Shown here: piece after piece, positions 29,972-42,750 of the stretch
How positions within the stretch are numbered: the stretch's first letter is position 1
Layout: every line of letters begins with the position of its first letter
NCBI GenBank assembly: GCA_024663395.1
Contig: JANFAH010000037.1
Location: forward strand, 124,001 to 188,000
Direction: 5' to 3'
Source of the DNA: Pisolithus tinctorius
Taxonomy: Eukaryota > Basidiomycota > Agaricomycetes > Boletales > Pisolithaceae
Length of the DNA: 64,000 bases
The notes under the pieces: model-generated
The model's database searches: none
What the model was told of the DNA's origin: nothing
The model's input: only the letters and a program-made list of their open reading frames with translations
Translations under genes and position numbers: made by a program

Positions 29972-30720
29972 TGCGCACACTTGGCACCTCGAGATAAACC
30001 CCAACATACGTACTCTGAAGGCACGGATTATACCGTTAGTGTCTCTCCATGGAGAAGAGGGAGTAGTGCAGAACCCCCTTCGAACGGCGTAACAAGTATC
30101 ATTGTCTGATGTAGACTGTGGGGGCGCTGCCGAAACGGACGCTAGCTCCTACTGCCAGTTCCAGACTTCAGATTCTTTTGCAATTCCATCCTTCCCGCAG
30201 ACATGGAGTCGTCCCCTAGTAGTTCTTCCCCGAATCGTTACACGCCGATCAGTGGCCGTTGACGAGTGGACATTGTGAGAGTATTCTTACCCGCCTGTGA
30301 CGTCTGACGGGACCCCGTTATCCCCATCGCGGTGCAACCGGACTCTGTCGTAAAGTTGCGCGCGAGGTGTTTCTACTTACGAGCGTGCAATCGTTCTTTG
30401 ACCCACTGTGAAATTATGACAAATGCGCAATGACGCACTGTCATGCTAAGACACAGGCGACGATCACATAAGCATTGGGAATGGTCCGACTGGCCTCTCG
30501 ACTTGCCAACGCCCACCGATGCTATCGCCTACACACTTGCTGGGATCCTGCCCGATCTTTTCTATCTCTGGGGAAGATTTGTAGGGTGACATTTGTTGGG
30601 CCGAGTTTGTTTCTGTAGGTAATAACCTCCAAACTGTGATATAACTCCTGCAACTGGGCTAGGCGCGGGCTCATTCGTACGGCACTTCTATCTGGTACAT
30701 CCTCAAGTTTAACTACGACT
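29972..30720. other. Host intergenic DNA, upstream region of the kinase-like gene
   Basis: No gene seen. The start codon of the kinase-like gene directly follows, so its promoter should lie here. No obvious TATA element stands out. Confidence 0.5.
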
Positions 30721-31605
30721 ATGGGTCCAGTCGTACAGGCAGAAGATGGCTCCTTTCCCCCCGATTCCCCCCTAGCTGTAAGCCTCAATGGCGCAACAAA
30801 TCCAGAGACATTCCACGTCATCCGATCCTTCACTCCATTCACTAAAGCCCAAGTATACCTCGTCAGACCAGAACCCAACACTGATCTGCCACCCCAAGTT
30901 ATTCTAAAAGTATATGACCCTCGATTCCTCGATGATCGCTATCCGAAGTCCTCCCGTTTACCCAGCCGACCGTGGACGCTCCAGGCGGAGTCCGTCGCGG
31001 CTATGAAGAGGAAGCGGATTGAATCGGGCGAGATTGATGATGATTTCCACGTTGACCTGTTGTATGGCGACGAAGAGGCTGATCCTTCTCTCTGGGAGGA
31101 ACACTTCTTCCGCTTGATGAAGGAATGCTTCGAGTCCGAACTTGAAGCATATAAGCGTCTAGATGACATACAAGGTCGCAGCATCCCGAAGTTCTTCGGA
31201 GCAGGAAGACTAATACCAAACCCTCTGGACTCACGCGCTATCGAGCCATCGGCGGTCCTTACTGAATACATTCCTGGCGTGTCGCTGTGCGACATCGACC
31301 CTGTACTGGTTTGCCCAGATCTTTATGAGCCGCTGATTGCGGCAGTCGCTACCTTCTCGAAGCACGGGGTCTTCCACGACGACATTAACCAGAACAATAT
31401 CTTGTTCAGCCCAGCAGAAGCACCGAACAGGGCGGTGCTAATTGATTTTGGATGTGCTGCTCTGAGGGACGCCGAGCAACCAGACGAGGAGTGGGATGAA
31501 GCCGTGCGATTTGCTAATGACGTTGGGATGTTGAGGTTGTTGTTGGAGAAGAAGCTGGGGATCAAACTAGATGTCGATCAGGCCAGCGCCGTGCCTGAGG
31601 CGTAG
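30721..31605 (+). CDS. Protein kinase-like protein (294 aa)
   Basis: Single-exon open frame with ATG at 30721. Kinase landmarks: VILKVYD, whose Lys would be the nucleotide-binding residue (about residue 62); an AVLTEYIPGVSL hinge-like segment; the catalytic loop GVFHDDINQNNILF, with HDD in place of HRD and the Asn that binds metal; and VLIDFGCAALRD corresponding to DFG. At 294 aa, with a short C-lobe, it fits the small atypical kinase or phosphotransferase-like families expanded in Agaricomycetes rather than a canonical Ser/Thr kinase. All key residues are present, so catalytic activity is plausible. Substrate unknown. It lies 749 bp from the KDZ insertion and shows no damage. Confidence 0.8.
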   Translation: MGPVVQAEDGSFPPDSPLAVSLNGATNPETFHVIRSFTPFTKAQVYLVRPEPNTDLPPQVILKVYDPRFLDDRYPKSSRLPSRPWTLQAESVAAMKRKRIESGEIDDDFHVDLLYGDEEADPSLWEEHFFRLMKECFESELEAYKRLDDIQGRSIPKFFGAGRLIPNPLDSRAIEPSAVLTEYIPGVSLCDIDPVLVCPDLYEPLIAAVATFSKHGVFHDDINQNNILFSPAEAPNRAVLIDFGCAALRDAEQPDEEWDEAVRFANDVGMLRLLLEKKLGIKLDVDQASAVPEA

Positions 31606-31973
31606 GCATTTTATGTCTACCACCATGATCGGTAGGCCTCTTTTCGGTCAACAAGTATTAGTGTGTAGGAAATGGACCATCTTGCCTACCATGTCAGGGA
31701 TGACGAGGACAGATTGATGTATTATAAGTACTGTACAGGGAAGCAATAAGTAGACGACATGAGGGAAGGACAAGGTGAGTCGATCTAAGGAAGAGCAATG
31801 TACAGGCTGCGTCTTGCTCTCAAGGCTCTAACATATTACGTGTTCCGATCCGCAAGTTCAAGACAACAACTCGGGGGGTATCTGTCATTCCTCATCTCGT
31901 TATCTTCCGCTTCATAAACACTCAAGATAAACCGATCCTTCACTTCGACTTCACCTTACGGCTTCCTTTCCAC
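31606..31973. other. Intergenic region between convergent kinase-like and fungalysin genes
   Basis: The 3' ends of two genes face each other here. No gene or repeat seen. Confidence 0.5.
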
Positions 31974-34900
31974 CTAATAGTAGGACCAGGGCCACCCGGG
32001 TATGTTCGGCAGTCTCCACTGGCCATCCTCACTCTTCCAGGGCCAGCACCACCCGAAAGGACCACACTCGTCGTCACCTGGAACAGGCTTGGGCTTTGGC
32101 GTGGGCTCAGGGGACGGCTTCTCCGACTTTCGGCAATGCTGGGGTACTTTGATGCCCTGTATATGATCCAGAATGTCAACAACCTCGACTATCATGTGAG
32201 AAAAGACAGAAAACTCACATCAGACCTCACACCACCACCCCATGGTGTTTGTCCAACCACCTTCGCGTCCACGCCCAGCCCCCTTTCTGCAAACCCTTCC
32301 CAAATCCGGCACTCGTTCTCACCATCTGTCAAAATCTTATCCGCTTCCAGAATCGCCTTGCGAGCGTCGAAGAACGTGGGCGTGCACGGTTGCAACTTCA
32401 TACCCTCAACCACGAGCTGGAGGAAAAGCGTGTTGCCGTGCTTGGGAATTAAAGGTTTCGGGTTTCCGCGTGCGTCAAATGTCTGGGAACGGTAGAAGTC
32501 GTTCGGGGGCATGCTACCATCTTCGTTAGGAACGGGCGGCAGGAGCGAGGTTGCAAAACCGTATTTCTCGATAAACTTCTGCGAGACGACCCATAACATT
32601 TCGGCCCAGACCTCGCCAATGGCGTGTACACCCCAGTATCCTGGCTTGTCGAGGGTCGCGTAGGACGAAGGATTAATTTCGGACGTCATAGAATAAGGGA
32701 AGTTACGAATGCCCTTCGCACGGTTCGATGCCCATGCACCCATGGGATAGTCGGAATAGTTGGATGTCGAGCGGATGGTAGTAGCAATGAAATCTACCAA
32801 GAGATTACTTCAGGACAACGGGTAATGACAATCTGCGGGATCACGTACCACCCCAGCCTTCTCCCATTCCTCCAGACTCGCCCCAACCAAGGCAGCCCGA
32901 GTTCAGTGGACCACCCGTCAAGCGCGTTGATAGACCGTGAGTAAGCTCGTGGACCACGATGCCAGCTTCCATATCACCATCACGGTATGGCGAAGCTGTG
33001 TTCCAGAGGTACATCCGACAGCGTCTACGATTCTCGACCTTGAGCAGAACGAAAAATGACAAGATGGACAACCTTACCCGTTTTGACCATCCGGAGGCGT
33101 CATGAAGTTGGCGTTGTTGAATCCACTTCCATCCTGTGCATTGGCAATGACAGCGTCGTTATCGAGACCTCCTCGTTCAAAGTTGTATTGCTGGAAGTTA
33201 CCCGCTTCCTCGGTGAATCCGTACCTGTAGTACAAATCATGGACCATGTTGCTAGTGTAGAAAAGCTGCGTGACGGTAGCGTCGATGTAAGACTTTGCCT
33301 GCTGCATTTCGGCATCCTCATCATGCAGAGGAACCGGCTCGTAGGGGAACAAATATAGCAAAGAATCTGTAATCCAGTTAATCTTAGAGGTATCAATGTC
33401 GACAGAAGGCACAAACCATCTTCGTTCACGAGGTATCCTTCGGGTCTGTGGTTATAAACCCACCCATATCGACCCTCCCAGTTCTCGTGAGCGAACACGT
33501 TATTACCCCACGTCGTATTTGTCCTCCGCCAGAACTCTGCGGATGAAGTGAGCATATCGCGATGCCACGAACAGGAGATGTCATTACCTCCTTGAGCCTT
33601 GGCACGTCTCAAACCGTCATCATCGGTACCCGGGTCGTTTGCGTATGGCAAGGCGTGCCAGCCAGCAGGAGAAGCGAGGGTGTCGCCCAACTCGGGCACT
33701 GCGAAGCGACCATACGAAACGGTGTGTGCTATTCACGTATCCTCCGATCAGCCAGAGCCAGAAATGGCAAACCAAAAAATGAAGGACTCACTGGAACCTT
33801 GAGTACCTTCAGCCCTTTCCCGCCGCACAGCTGCTTCCTCTGGGTCATTAGTACCCCAGGGGAAGACAACGTACATAGCGGGTTCGCTCTTTGGCGGGTC
33901 AGGGTATTTCTTGGGAATAGGAGCGAACGCTAGATGGAGAGATTAGTGTTTGGAAGTCGCACCATTACTATCCATGTAGAAACACACTCGAAGCACTCCC
34001 GCTCTTGCTCTTTCCCTTCCTGAGGTCAGCTACTGCCTTTCCGAGACGAGGTTTAGACTTCGATACCGATCCAACGGAGGGGAAGTAAGTTCCTGGCGGA
34101 ACAAAAGCATCCAATGGTGGTAGCTGTTCTTTGCCTAAAAAGAGAAATGGCCGGATCAAAGATTGGTCACACGACTGCCTTATACGGAGGGCACGTAAAA
34201 GGAATACGTACTCATCGGAGGCATTGGCGAGTCACTGGCCCAGTCCACCACGCTGATGACCCGGTGTGGAAGTTCAGCGGTGACGGTTGCCTCGTACCAG
34301 TTGTCTTGCATCTCGACTTCAAACTGTAAGGGTGCTATTCGTCAGCAGTGAAATGGGGATATGCTCAAAATGGTACCCACTCTGTGCACCAACTCTAATT
34401 TGACGGACCCGTCTTCCCGGGGTACCTGCACCCAAGTCACGCGGGTCTTGACATCTCCGACTGTTCCCGGAACATCGGAAAGCACCATACCAACGCTAGC
34501 GTGGTCACCGAGGAGATGGGTCTCGGGTGTTATCTTGATATCCTGAACATATTGCTCTGGGTTCTCAAGAACACCTTCGAATTCTGGGTGTGATCTGGGG
34601 AGCGCAGCAGCCATGAATTCCAACAAGGCACGGCGTGGGTCCATGTCAACTTGTGGGGGTGGGTGGGTACCCGTGTAGGATGTCGGCGGCAGCGACATTA
34701 CAGCACAGTTGGAGTCATAGAGGTGGGTCAGGGTGGCGAGGCCCTCGAGTGTCTTGTGGTAGTCATCCGAGAAGGCAGCCTCCTCGGTGTCAACTTCGAC
34801 CAGGAGAGCTTGGTGAGTCAATAGGGCATCTCGTAGCTGAGAGCAGTAGACAGCGTGGGGGTGCACAGGCTCGTTATCGACGGCGAGTGCAGGTGCACCA

Positions 34901-35357
34901 CCAGGGAAGAACTGTTGAGCATGAGTCAGGGTTACTTATAATACACAGAGTAAGAAACAAGACCGACCGAATCACCAAAGCTGAGGATGCGGCCGTCCTT
35001 GATGTTGAGGTTGATGTGGGCATCTGCGACCTCGATACCCCCAATGATTTGGCGGGCATAGACATGAGTCACACCGGTGTTACGGTCAGTATACGAGTCC
35101 GAACGGATGGCATAGGCACGACCGAGTGCAGAGTCGGCGAACTGGTCCAAAAAGTCGCGCGCGACGTGGAATGGATCGACGGGAGCGAAACCCGAGGCAG
35201 AAGGGGGGAGGGTCTCGAAGCGGGCATGTGGCAGGACAGGACCGAAGCCGAGGGTCTTTCTCCGCTGAGGCTGAGCGAGTGGCGGTGGGTTCGAGTGAGC
35301 AATGGCGTGTGCAGCGAGGCCGGCGAGGGCCAGGGTGACCGTCGTAAGACCTCTCAT
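31974..35357 (-). CDS. Fungalysin (M36) secreted metalloprotease, with one frameshift
   Basis: Nine exons: 35357-34968, 34911-34381, 34323-34212, 34134-33988, 33929-33792, 33698-33078, 33024-32849, 32793-32219 and 32156-31974, about 957 codons. A signal peptide ([20 protein letters not shown]) is followed by an FTP inhibitory propeptide ([20 protein letters not shown]). The peptidase unit has the zinc motif HELTH, the third ligand Glu in GMGEGWGDF and the [13 protein letters not shown] signature. It extracellularly degrades proteins. A Pro/Lys-rich tail with Cys and Trp follows the catalytic domain and is not part of the usual family. Exon 6 needs one extra base near 33408: the frame of YLVNEDG must shift to continue [11 protein letters not shown]. 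Summed exon lengths are one base short of a multiple of three. This is either a disabling mutation or an assembly error. Confidence 0.88.
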
Positions 35358-37900
35358 GATTGGGGGAAGAGGACAAGACAGCCACGCAATGGGAACACCG
35401 GGTTTTTATGAGGGGAGGGCTACGTAACCACACTCGTCCCAATTAGGAAACATCAACTGTCCCGATATCAACACAGCCACAACAACATTGCTCCCCCAAT
35501 TACCCAAATTTCTACTTCTGTCGAGTCTGTTAATCCAATATCATGTGACAGTGTACGAGACCAGTCTCATCCACTGTATTGTGCGACGTTGGCAGCGTGA
35601 AACAGTCCCTCAAGACCGACTCGACAGGGCTGCATGGCACCCACTATCTCCGCTTCGTTATCAACACGCCTAAGCACGCCACGCAAGCTGTGAGGATCGG
35701 GTCGTCGTCCCGCCTTATCTTGACTGGTCCGTGGAGATTCCCGTGTTTCAACACATTGTTTGGTCTCCTGAAAATGTCACCCCTGCGATGACAACAAAAA
35801 CACGTCAACAACTACCACAGCAGTGGCCTCAACCCCATCCATGATCCCACTTCGCACCATGCTACCCCACTCGAACGTGATATGTATGGATCCTGTCGTG
35901 CGACCAGATAATAAATTCTGATTACGTTATTCACTCCTTATCGCCCGAATCGTATCCTCCGCGCGGAGAAGAGGATATTTGGACATACAGCACCGCAGCC
36001 AACCGTCTCCCTTGTGGTGCTTCAACGACCGGATCTGTTCCGTATGTCCCATGAAGCAGCTGGAGGACTGCAGGGGACCGGAAGACTCTTCCGCGGGCGT
36101 CCGTTGATTCGGTGCCATCATCATGTTTTCCTTGTCTGGCTACCTCCGGTAACTTTCAACGGGACCTGTACTTTGTACCCCCATCCACGGCGACGCCGCA
36201 TGGTATCAAGAAACCTTAAGGCCTCCTAACTTTGTTGTTGACAAACAACCACCGCCGCGTGACCGCCTCTCCCCAACAACCCATCTCTGCGTTTTCAGCA
36301 GGTATGCCCGTGGTTACGTATCACAGACTTTCCGACATCACTACCATCTTCGTCACCCTTCGCCTACCCATCGTGGTTGATTGCGCTAATTTCCGGGATG
36401 TGGCTGAAGAACCACGCAGATATCATGGCTGAGCTCCGTCAGTATTAGCCAATCCTGGTACTTTGTCGGTAGTGGCGGCGTAAAGTACGGCGCTTCTTGA
36501 CCTCAAAAGCGATACTCCACGATGTGATGCTTCGCGGTTCAAACGTTCAGTTGCGTGAATTGGACGGGGGTCCTCGTTTTTCCCTCGTGCACACCCCTAC
36601 ATGTGCTTATCGCGTTCATACAATGTCCGTGGAAGTACACGGGCTTCTGCCACAAATCCTATTGATGTGCATCTCGTATCTATGCCGTGCTGTATTCTAT
36701 TGGGGCTGACGTCACGAATGGCGTCCCGATCATTTTTAAGTACTGTAAGTACTTATCGTCGTCCGTCTAACCCGTCTGGTTCGGATACCGAACGGAACGC
36801 CCCGGTACGTCCTATCATATTGTGACATGTTATCAAATCTTCTCACATACTTATGACAAACATTGATAGATGGTCCGGGCTGCTCAGCTTCGTCCTTCGA
36901 ATCCCACAGGTCTCCCAATGCATCCTATCGCGAGTGCCTGCTGAACGTGCCCACACGAGCTATCGCTCACGCGAGCACTTACAGCGATTAAAGAACGAGA
37001 ACGTCTCCTTATAAAAGACATCATCTCCCTCCGATCTTCTTAGACCGCGACGTTGGGCACCTCGCAAGTCTGTCCCTTATGCCTCATACCTCAACTGCTC
37101 TTACTCGAAGCACTTCGACTGTGTGTCCCAACTATCTGCGATGTACTGTGCGTGCGATAACCAGCATCATCGATCTTTTTTTCCATTCTAGTAGGGTGAA
37201 TGGTTTCCTGAGCGCCAAAATTCTGGACGATGACTCAGACAGAATTACTTTGGACACCTCCACTCTTGAGGCGAGGGCTCTCTTCTGATGGATGCGCGTG
37301 CTTCGATAAAAGGCAGTGACTCAGTAAGCGAGTGCTTGCACTGCGACAGCACTCAAAAAGCGTTAGAATGACCGCGTGACCGGCTGTTTGGGATGCGAAC
37401 CTAAGGAACAGTTGGGCGCTCGGAAGTATATGTTGCTGATGGTCGATTGATCCATATATGACCCAGGTTCTGTATAAAAAGAGACTCCTGCACATACGGT
37501 ATACGGTGCGGAGTAGCGGCCACATGATCGCCATCACTATGGTGATCGGTGACTCTATGGCAGAGTGTGTCTGGATTTTCATTCGTGCGATTGTTTGGGC
37601 ACCACTCACCATCGTCCACAGCCTTGAATTCTATACCTACTTAGTCCGTCCGCGTCATTCACCACATGTTCAATGATGGGCGCGCTTTCTTGGTATGCAT
37701 ACCGTACACGCACTAAGGCGGAGCCGCGCCCGGGCCCAAATAGAAACTCGCGAACCATGCCGGAACGGACGTGCTGTCGAAGCCCGCTTGGTTCGCGAGC
37801 TTTTTTTTTGGCCTCTGAACGGTGAACCACTGTACGACAGCACTCGACGTCGTGAACGTCCCTCAGTACCATTTCATTGATTCATCGTTCCAGTCCAAGA
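35358..37900. other. Gene-poor 2.5-kb stretch
   Basis: Only short open frames on both strands, none with recognisable motifs or consistent splicing. No repeat borders found. It presumably includes the fungalysin promoter at its left edge. Confidence 0.4.
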
Positions 37901-38049
37901 TCATGTCGGGGCATCGAGAGTATGGGAGGCAATATAATCTCTGCAGAGTCTCAAAGGTAGTATGTAAGTCCTCCTCTCGTCTTCGCTTCCAACCGTTCAT
38001 TGCTGGTATCTTCCATTACAGATGATCCACGAATGTTCACTCGTCGATA

Positions 38050-39237
38050 ATATAGTCTTGAGATTGCAGGGACTCTCTGCAACAGACGCAAGCCCAAGCA
38101 GGCGCTGCTATACCTCTGCAGGGCGATGGAAGACGAAAACAACCTGGACGCATTCATCCAGTTTGCGTTCCTCCACCACCTCCCTGAGGCTGTCAAGGTC
38201 CTGCAAGGTAGGTAGTCGAAAACGTTCCATCTTCGTTCCTTGTGATCTTTAATACTTATATATGCGCACGCACGCAATGCTATGAGACAGGTCGTGCAAG
38301 CCTGGAACGCCGCCTCGGAAATGACTGCTTCGATGATGACGGCGAGTATGTCGGTCGCTTTTATGAGGTGCTTACGTCGCGCCCGTATATGCGCGTACTG
38401 CAAGCTCAAGTCCGTCTCTACTTCGAGAACGGGCAGTACGCAGAATCAGCATGAGTCGCGCTATTATGTATGTCTCTATGCGTGCGCGCGCGCGCTCGCC
38501 AGACCAGCTGACCTTTCTTCGTATTCCAATATCATTACAAATAGAAAGACAATCATCGAGATGCTGCGTCTCTGCCCAGGTGATAACTTGGGCCAGCGCA
38601 CCTGGCTTGGCTCCATGCTGCTGCTCACCAAGCGCTACTGTCGTTTTGCTAGATGTGGTTCGACCCTGACAGACTAAGTGTCATCCCGCGTGGGGGAGCA
38701 GCATTCAAAACCCCTTCATCCACGTGAGAGGTGGAGAACAAAATCTTGAGATGTGGGAACGGGGCGATGGCATATAATGCGGCTGTTGCAGCGTTCAAGG
38801 TATTTGGTGACGGCGAGTTTGCGAGACAGTACCTCCGGATTTCTGTGAAGATTAACCCGATCATACTCATCAAGATCCTTGCAAAAGTCGCGGAGACCTT
38901 TGCCGCCCAGAGCTTGTCGTTTTACTGATCCAAAACAGAGGGCTTTAACAACCTACCCAGGACACATAACGGACCGGAGGATGCACAGGATTGTTTGTTC
39001 TTGACGCAAGATGTGTGGATGAAGGACGACGTATGGGAGTGGGCCAACGCCTCACAGGAAGCGGGGAGCAACGTAATCAAGGTGTGCAGCAACAGCGCCT
39101 GTGGAGCCGTGGGGACCCAGGTTGCGCAGTTTAAGCGGTGCGCTGTGTGCAAGAAGGTATCGTACACAGCCTTTTTTTTTATAAATTACCCCTGCTGCGC
39201 CAGCCGGCGTTGTGAGCACGATGTGCTGATTTGAACC
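38050..39237 (+). pseudogene. MYND-finger/TPR-like protein, broken copy 1
   Basis: Exons match a family of Agaricomycete MYND-type zinc-finger proteins. The first reads NRRKPKQALLYLCRAMEDEN. The next reads ASLERRLGNDCFDDDGEYVGRFYEVL and RPYMRVLQAQVRLYFENGQYAES. Then come IIEMLRLCPGDNLGQRTWLGSML, MWFDPDRLSVIPRGGAAFK, FGDGEFARQYLRI, and the start of the MYND finger CSNSACG..FKRCAVCKKV. The gene stops there: the remaining zinc ligands are missing. A frame break lies between TKRYC (about 38640) and MWFDPDR, and 9 bp present in copy 2 are absent near 38726. Helical TPR-like repeats and MYND fingers mediate protein contacts. No product is expected. Confidence 0.75.
38693..39237 (+). repeat. Duplicated block, copy 1 (partner 53399-53960)
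   Basis: About 545 bp nearly identical to 53399-53960 in direct orientation, from ATCCCGCGTGGGGGAGCAGC to GATTTGAACC. It covers the MYND gene 3' part. The copies are 14.7 kb apart and flank the methyltransferase and DUF3638 genes. Confidence 0.9.
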
Positions 39238-41279
39238 CCGTTTGCGTAGGTCGTGTATTGTAGCCAACCTTGCTAACGGAGTGACTGGTCGAAGCACAAA
39301 CCACGTAAGCTCCCTCTTATCGGACTCGTTTCGGCCACGTTTCTCACCCAGTTTATACATACATTCGTTGGCATACCACATCTGCATGTATATACAGGAT
39401 TCCAGCAACACCAGGAAATGAAAAACACGATCCGTGCAATCTGTAACGGACGCACTCTTCCAGCTGGTGCTGTCCCGACATATTCTGCAGACTTCGTCGG
39501 TGGTGGGGTTTCTGTAACCGAGCATGTTGGGTTCGACGACGATTGATTCAGACTGGGTGTGTGCCTGCCGCGCTTATGAATATCGACACATTGTGTTTGT
39601 TATACATTCCAAAATGTATAACAAAATAACTTCCGCCAGAATCTGGCAAGACAAACCTAGTATCGAACTGGCTGGCTGCCCACATGAAAAACGAAGTCTG
39701 ACTCAACTTGGTTCGCAGCTACATTCTGCACCCTACTTAGTCACGTCTCACACTCCTCATGCCCCGCACCACCCACTGATTGAATCTAGAACACCACGGC
39801 TAACCCCGATATGCTCATTGTGGATTGCGGAACCAAGCCAAGCAATACAACCCCACTTTTAACAGCCCTTGAGACGTACGATGCCCTAGCGCCAAATCAG
39901 TGAAGAGCGAAATAATCAGTCGGGATGAACGTATGCTTGCTCGCTGTTTTCTGCATGCGTCCATGCAATAACATTACCAGTGAAGTACTACCCTTTTAAT
40001 GTCGGTGACAAGAAATACCAAGTACCGGAAGGCATCAACGCCTTGCTTCATAATAGGATAACGTATGAGGCCAGCTGTGGTAAAAGGTCGAACAAGTCAC
40101 ACTGGTATGAAGTCCACCTTTTGTCCCCCTTTCTTACCACTGTTTCGAAGGTGATAGAGATCGAGGAAAAATTTCTAACTTTGCAACTGCGGACTTCGAC
40201 GACGACGAACAGAATAACCTCTCCAATGTGTTCACTGTGATTTCTTACACAGTCTCCCTCTACATTCTGAATCTCCCGAGGATCCGGAGAACCTGTACAA
40301 AACTATGGGACGCACCTTGTTAACTCGATAGTAGTCAGTGCCCGGTTCTTCTATGTCACGAACGCCACCAAATATTCTTCCAAAATTCCCCTCGATGTCG
40401 CTGTGAAAGCCTCGTGAAATCCTTAATGGGAAAGCTTGATACTGAGCAGCATATTTATATTAAGTACAGGGATGCGATGAACTTGGTGCAAGCACCTAGT
40501 ACATACAAGATTGTTGCTGAAGACGCGACGTTGTACCTGGCTGTTATACCTGTAAGGTGATTGTTAGCATGACATCACAGGCGGCGACCCAAGGTATGAA
40601 CCATTCTTAAGCCACGATGACTGGGTAGGTTCGATCGCAGACTTGCCTGTGTATGAAGCAAGCTTACCTCATAACTTCAAACCGGTCAATGATATTCTGG
40701 TAAAAGGGTCATAGATTTTGGCTCCCCACCCAATCTGCTTCCATTCTGTGAGTTGGTCACCACGTCCGAGAGGCGCCCACAACTGGAGGAGGCATGCAAG
40801 GCATATTACAAGACTGCTGCCAGTTTCGGAATCGACAGACCTATTTGGAAGTTCGATTATTCCCATCTAACCAAATCGCTCGCAAACTCGCGAAGGACGA
40901 GACGGCATTAAAGTCATGGAGAGAACATATGGACTCGCTGCTGAGTGTCTGTCCAACAGCTCTGTAAATGGATGAGTAGCGGTCGTGGGAAATTACTAGT
41001 AGATCTGCATATTACACTTCAAACTTATGACGCAGGAAGAACCGGAAATACGAACTTGAAAAAACTCTAAGCCTGTCACGGCTAGGGTAGTTTGCAAGTT
41101 CCACTGTCCTAGCTGCAACGCAGGAGTACACGGTAAACTGAAAACAGCGGCAGCACTCTGGGTAAGCTCCAGACAAGGTATCTAGCAGAGTAAGCCTTTG
41201 GGAGGGCGGATCCCTCCCTTCCCCGTCGTCCCGTGAAGGCAACAATTTCTCCTGGAGAGGGGGGAACGAAAATCTCGCT
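39238..41279. other. Gene-poor stretch with possible gene relic
   Basis: Between about 39980 and 40975 (plus strand) several short frames look like remains of one gene (VKYYPFNVGDKKYQVPEGIN; PQLEEACKAYYKTAASFGID) but are separated by stops and frame changes. I do not recognise the family. The rest of the stretch shows no coding signal that I trust. Confidence 0.3.
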
Positions 41280-42147
41280 TTAAGCGGATTTGACGAACCT
41301 GCCTGAACGATGCAAGAACAGATGCTCTTCGCTTTCACCGTCCGACGCCCATACTTCCTCCTTCTCCCACCCACCGACCTCCTGTACCCACACATGCGTT
41401 GGGCGGTCAAGCCTACAGCCACCGAACGTTCTGCTCCAAAGCGGTGACCAGAACCGCTGCCACCGTGCAATGTGCGGGCAGGAGTTCTGCACATGCTCGA
41501 AGAACAACAGTTCGCCGCCAGGCTTCAGTACGTCGCTGACGAGTGACTTGATGGTTCGCTGAGGTTCGGGAACCGAGCAAAGTGTTAACGTGGACACGAC
41601 TGTGTCGACAGGTTGGTAACCTCCCAGAGGGGTCATGATGGATGTGGTATCTTCAGCCCCACAAGCGAGGATGACCAGGTTTCCATCAGCTTCGTTCAAC
41701 CCTGCAGCATCAGCTGTACGCCGTATATTCGGGTGCATAAGTACGTTAGGTTCGAGGGCAACATATTTCGTCACTCTTGCTCTGTCGAGGTACTTGATAT
41801 TATGACCATGTCCTGATAATTCACCCACGCGTATCCGACATCATAACATAGCAATTTAACAAGAATCCAACAAAAAGACAAGAAAACTGACCAGCCCCGA
41901 CATCGAGAACTACGCCCTGCGCGTAGGGAGTAATGACTTTCGCTTTCTCCGCAGCGGAGTTCTCGTCTACGCATGGTCCAAAGAAGGACCATACGTGGGA
42001 CATGAAAATGTATGACAGCGTCCTTGGATGGAGAAGAAGCGATGGTTCATGGAAAATCCGTTTAATCGTAGGCAGAAAGGCGACCTTGAAAGCGTATGAC
42101 AAGTCAACCAGGAGACTGAACCTTTGTAGTAGCCTAGGCAGACTCAT
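41280..42147 (-). CDS. METTL7-like SAM-dependent methyltransferase (262 aa)
   Basis: Two exons, 42147-41892 and 41812-41280, joined in the glycine-rich SAM-binding motif (GVVLDVGAG then HGHNIKYL). An upstream in-frame ATG at 42264 would add 39 residues, but the family pattern starts near MSLPRLLQRF. A hydrophobic N-terminal segment (LLVDLSYAFKVAFL) may anchor the protein to a membrane, as in METTL7 proteins. Further motifs: KYVALEPN (acidic ribose-binding Glu), TLTLCSVP and DVLKPGGELLFFEHV (motif VI), then WSRTFGGCRL. It would transfer a methyl group from SAM to an unknown acceptor. The gene is divergent from the DUF3638 gene with 603 bp between start codons. Frame intact. Confidence 0.82.
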
Positions 42148-42750
42148 CGTTGCTTTTTGCAGTGCTGGTGGCAGAGGATTCACGACTACCTTGAAGTTAT
42201 TCAAAAAAAGCTCATGATAAGCGTGTGGACGGATCAACGTTTCAACGCCGGCAACATTTGACACTCACTCCTCCGAACCCACGTCCCACAGCGTCTCACA
42301 TCCCTATGGAACTTGTCACACGTTTTCCAGTGTTCCGCCACAAGTACTCTCCGCCACTGGCTCACCCGTCATCTGAAACTCCAGGTTAGAAAGACAGTCA
42401 CCGTGGGTCCCTCAAGGTTTCCGTTATCATAGCTCCGTTACTCGGTGACAGTTGGGCGCGAAAAGAACGGGTGGGCGTTGCTCTTCCTAAGCGTGTTGGG
42501 TTTCGAGAATGCCTTCCATCAGCTTCCATTACTATCTTTTCATTCTTCCTTAAGTGTACGGCTGCGCCCCGGGTTTCGGCCTATCAGAAGTGGGCAGCCT
42601 CAAGGCAAAGTAGACGCCCTATGGCATATATGAACTCATGGTGAAAAGGCCCTATTTCAGCTGTCTCTTAGCGCATCCGACTCCCCGCAAGGTTCTACAT
42701 CCACTCACTAAGCTGATCGCTGAAGAAACTGGGACTTGAAAGAGATACAA
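42148..42750. promoter_or_regulatory. Divergent promoter region
   Basis: The 603 bp between the divergent start codons at 42147 (minus) and 42751 (plus) must hold both promoters. No individual element is clear. The minus-strand frame open to 42264 could be 5' UTR or an N-terminal extension. Confidence 0.45.

Noticed and set aside
39215..39245. tRNA-like TTTGAACC segment at the end of the duplicated block
   Set aside because: No anticodon or acceptor arms can be folded around it.
41012..41494. Minus-strand frame overlapping the methyltransferase 3' end
   Set aside because: Shadow of exon 2 in another phase; it breaks none of the methyltransferase motifs.
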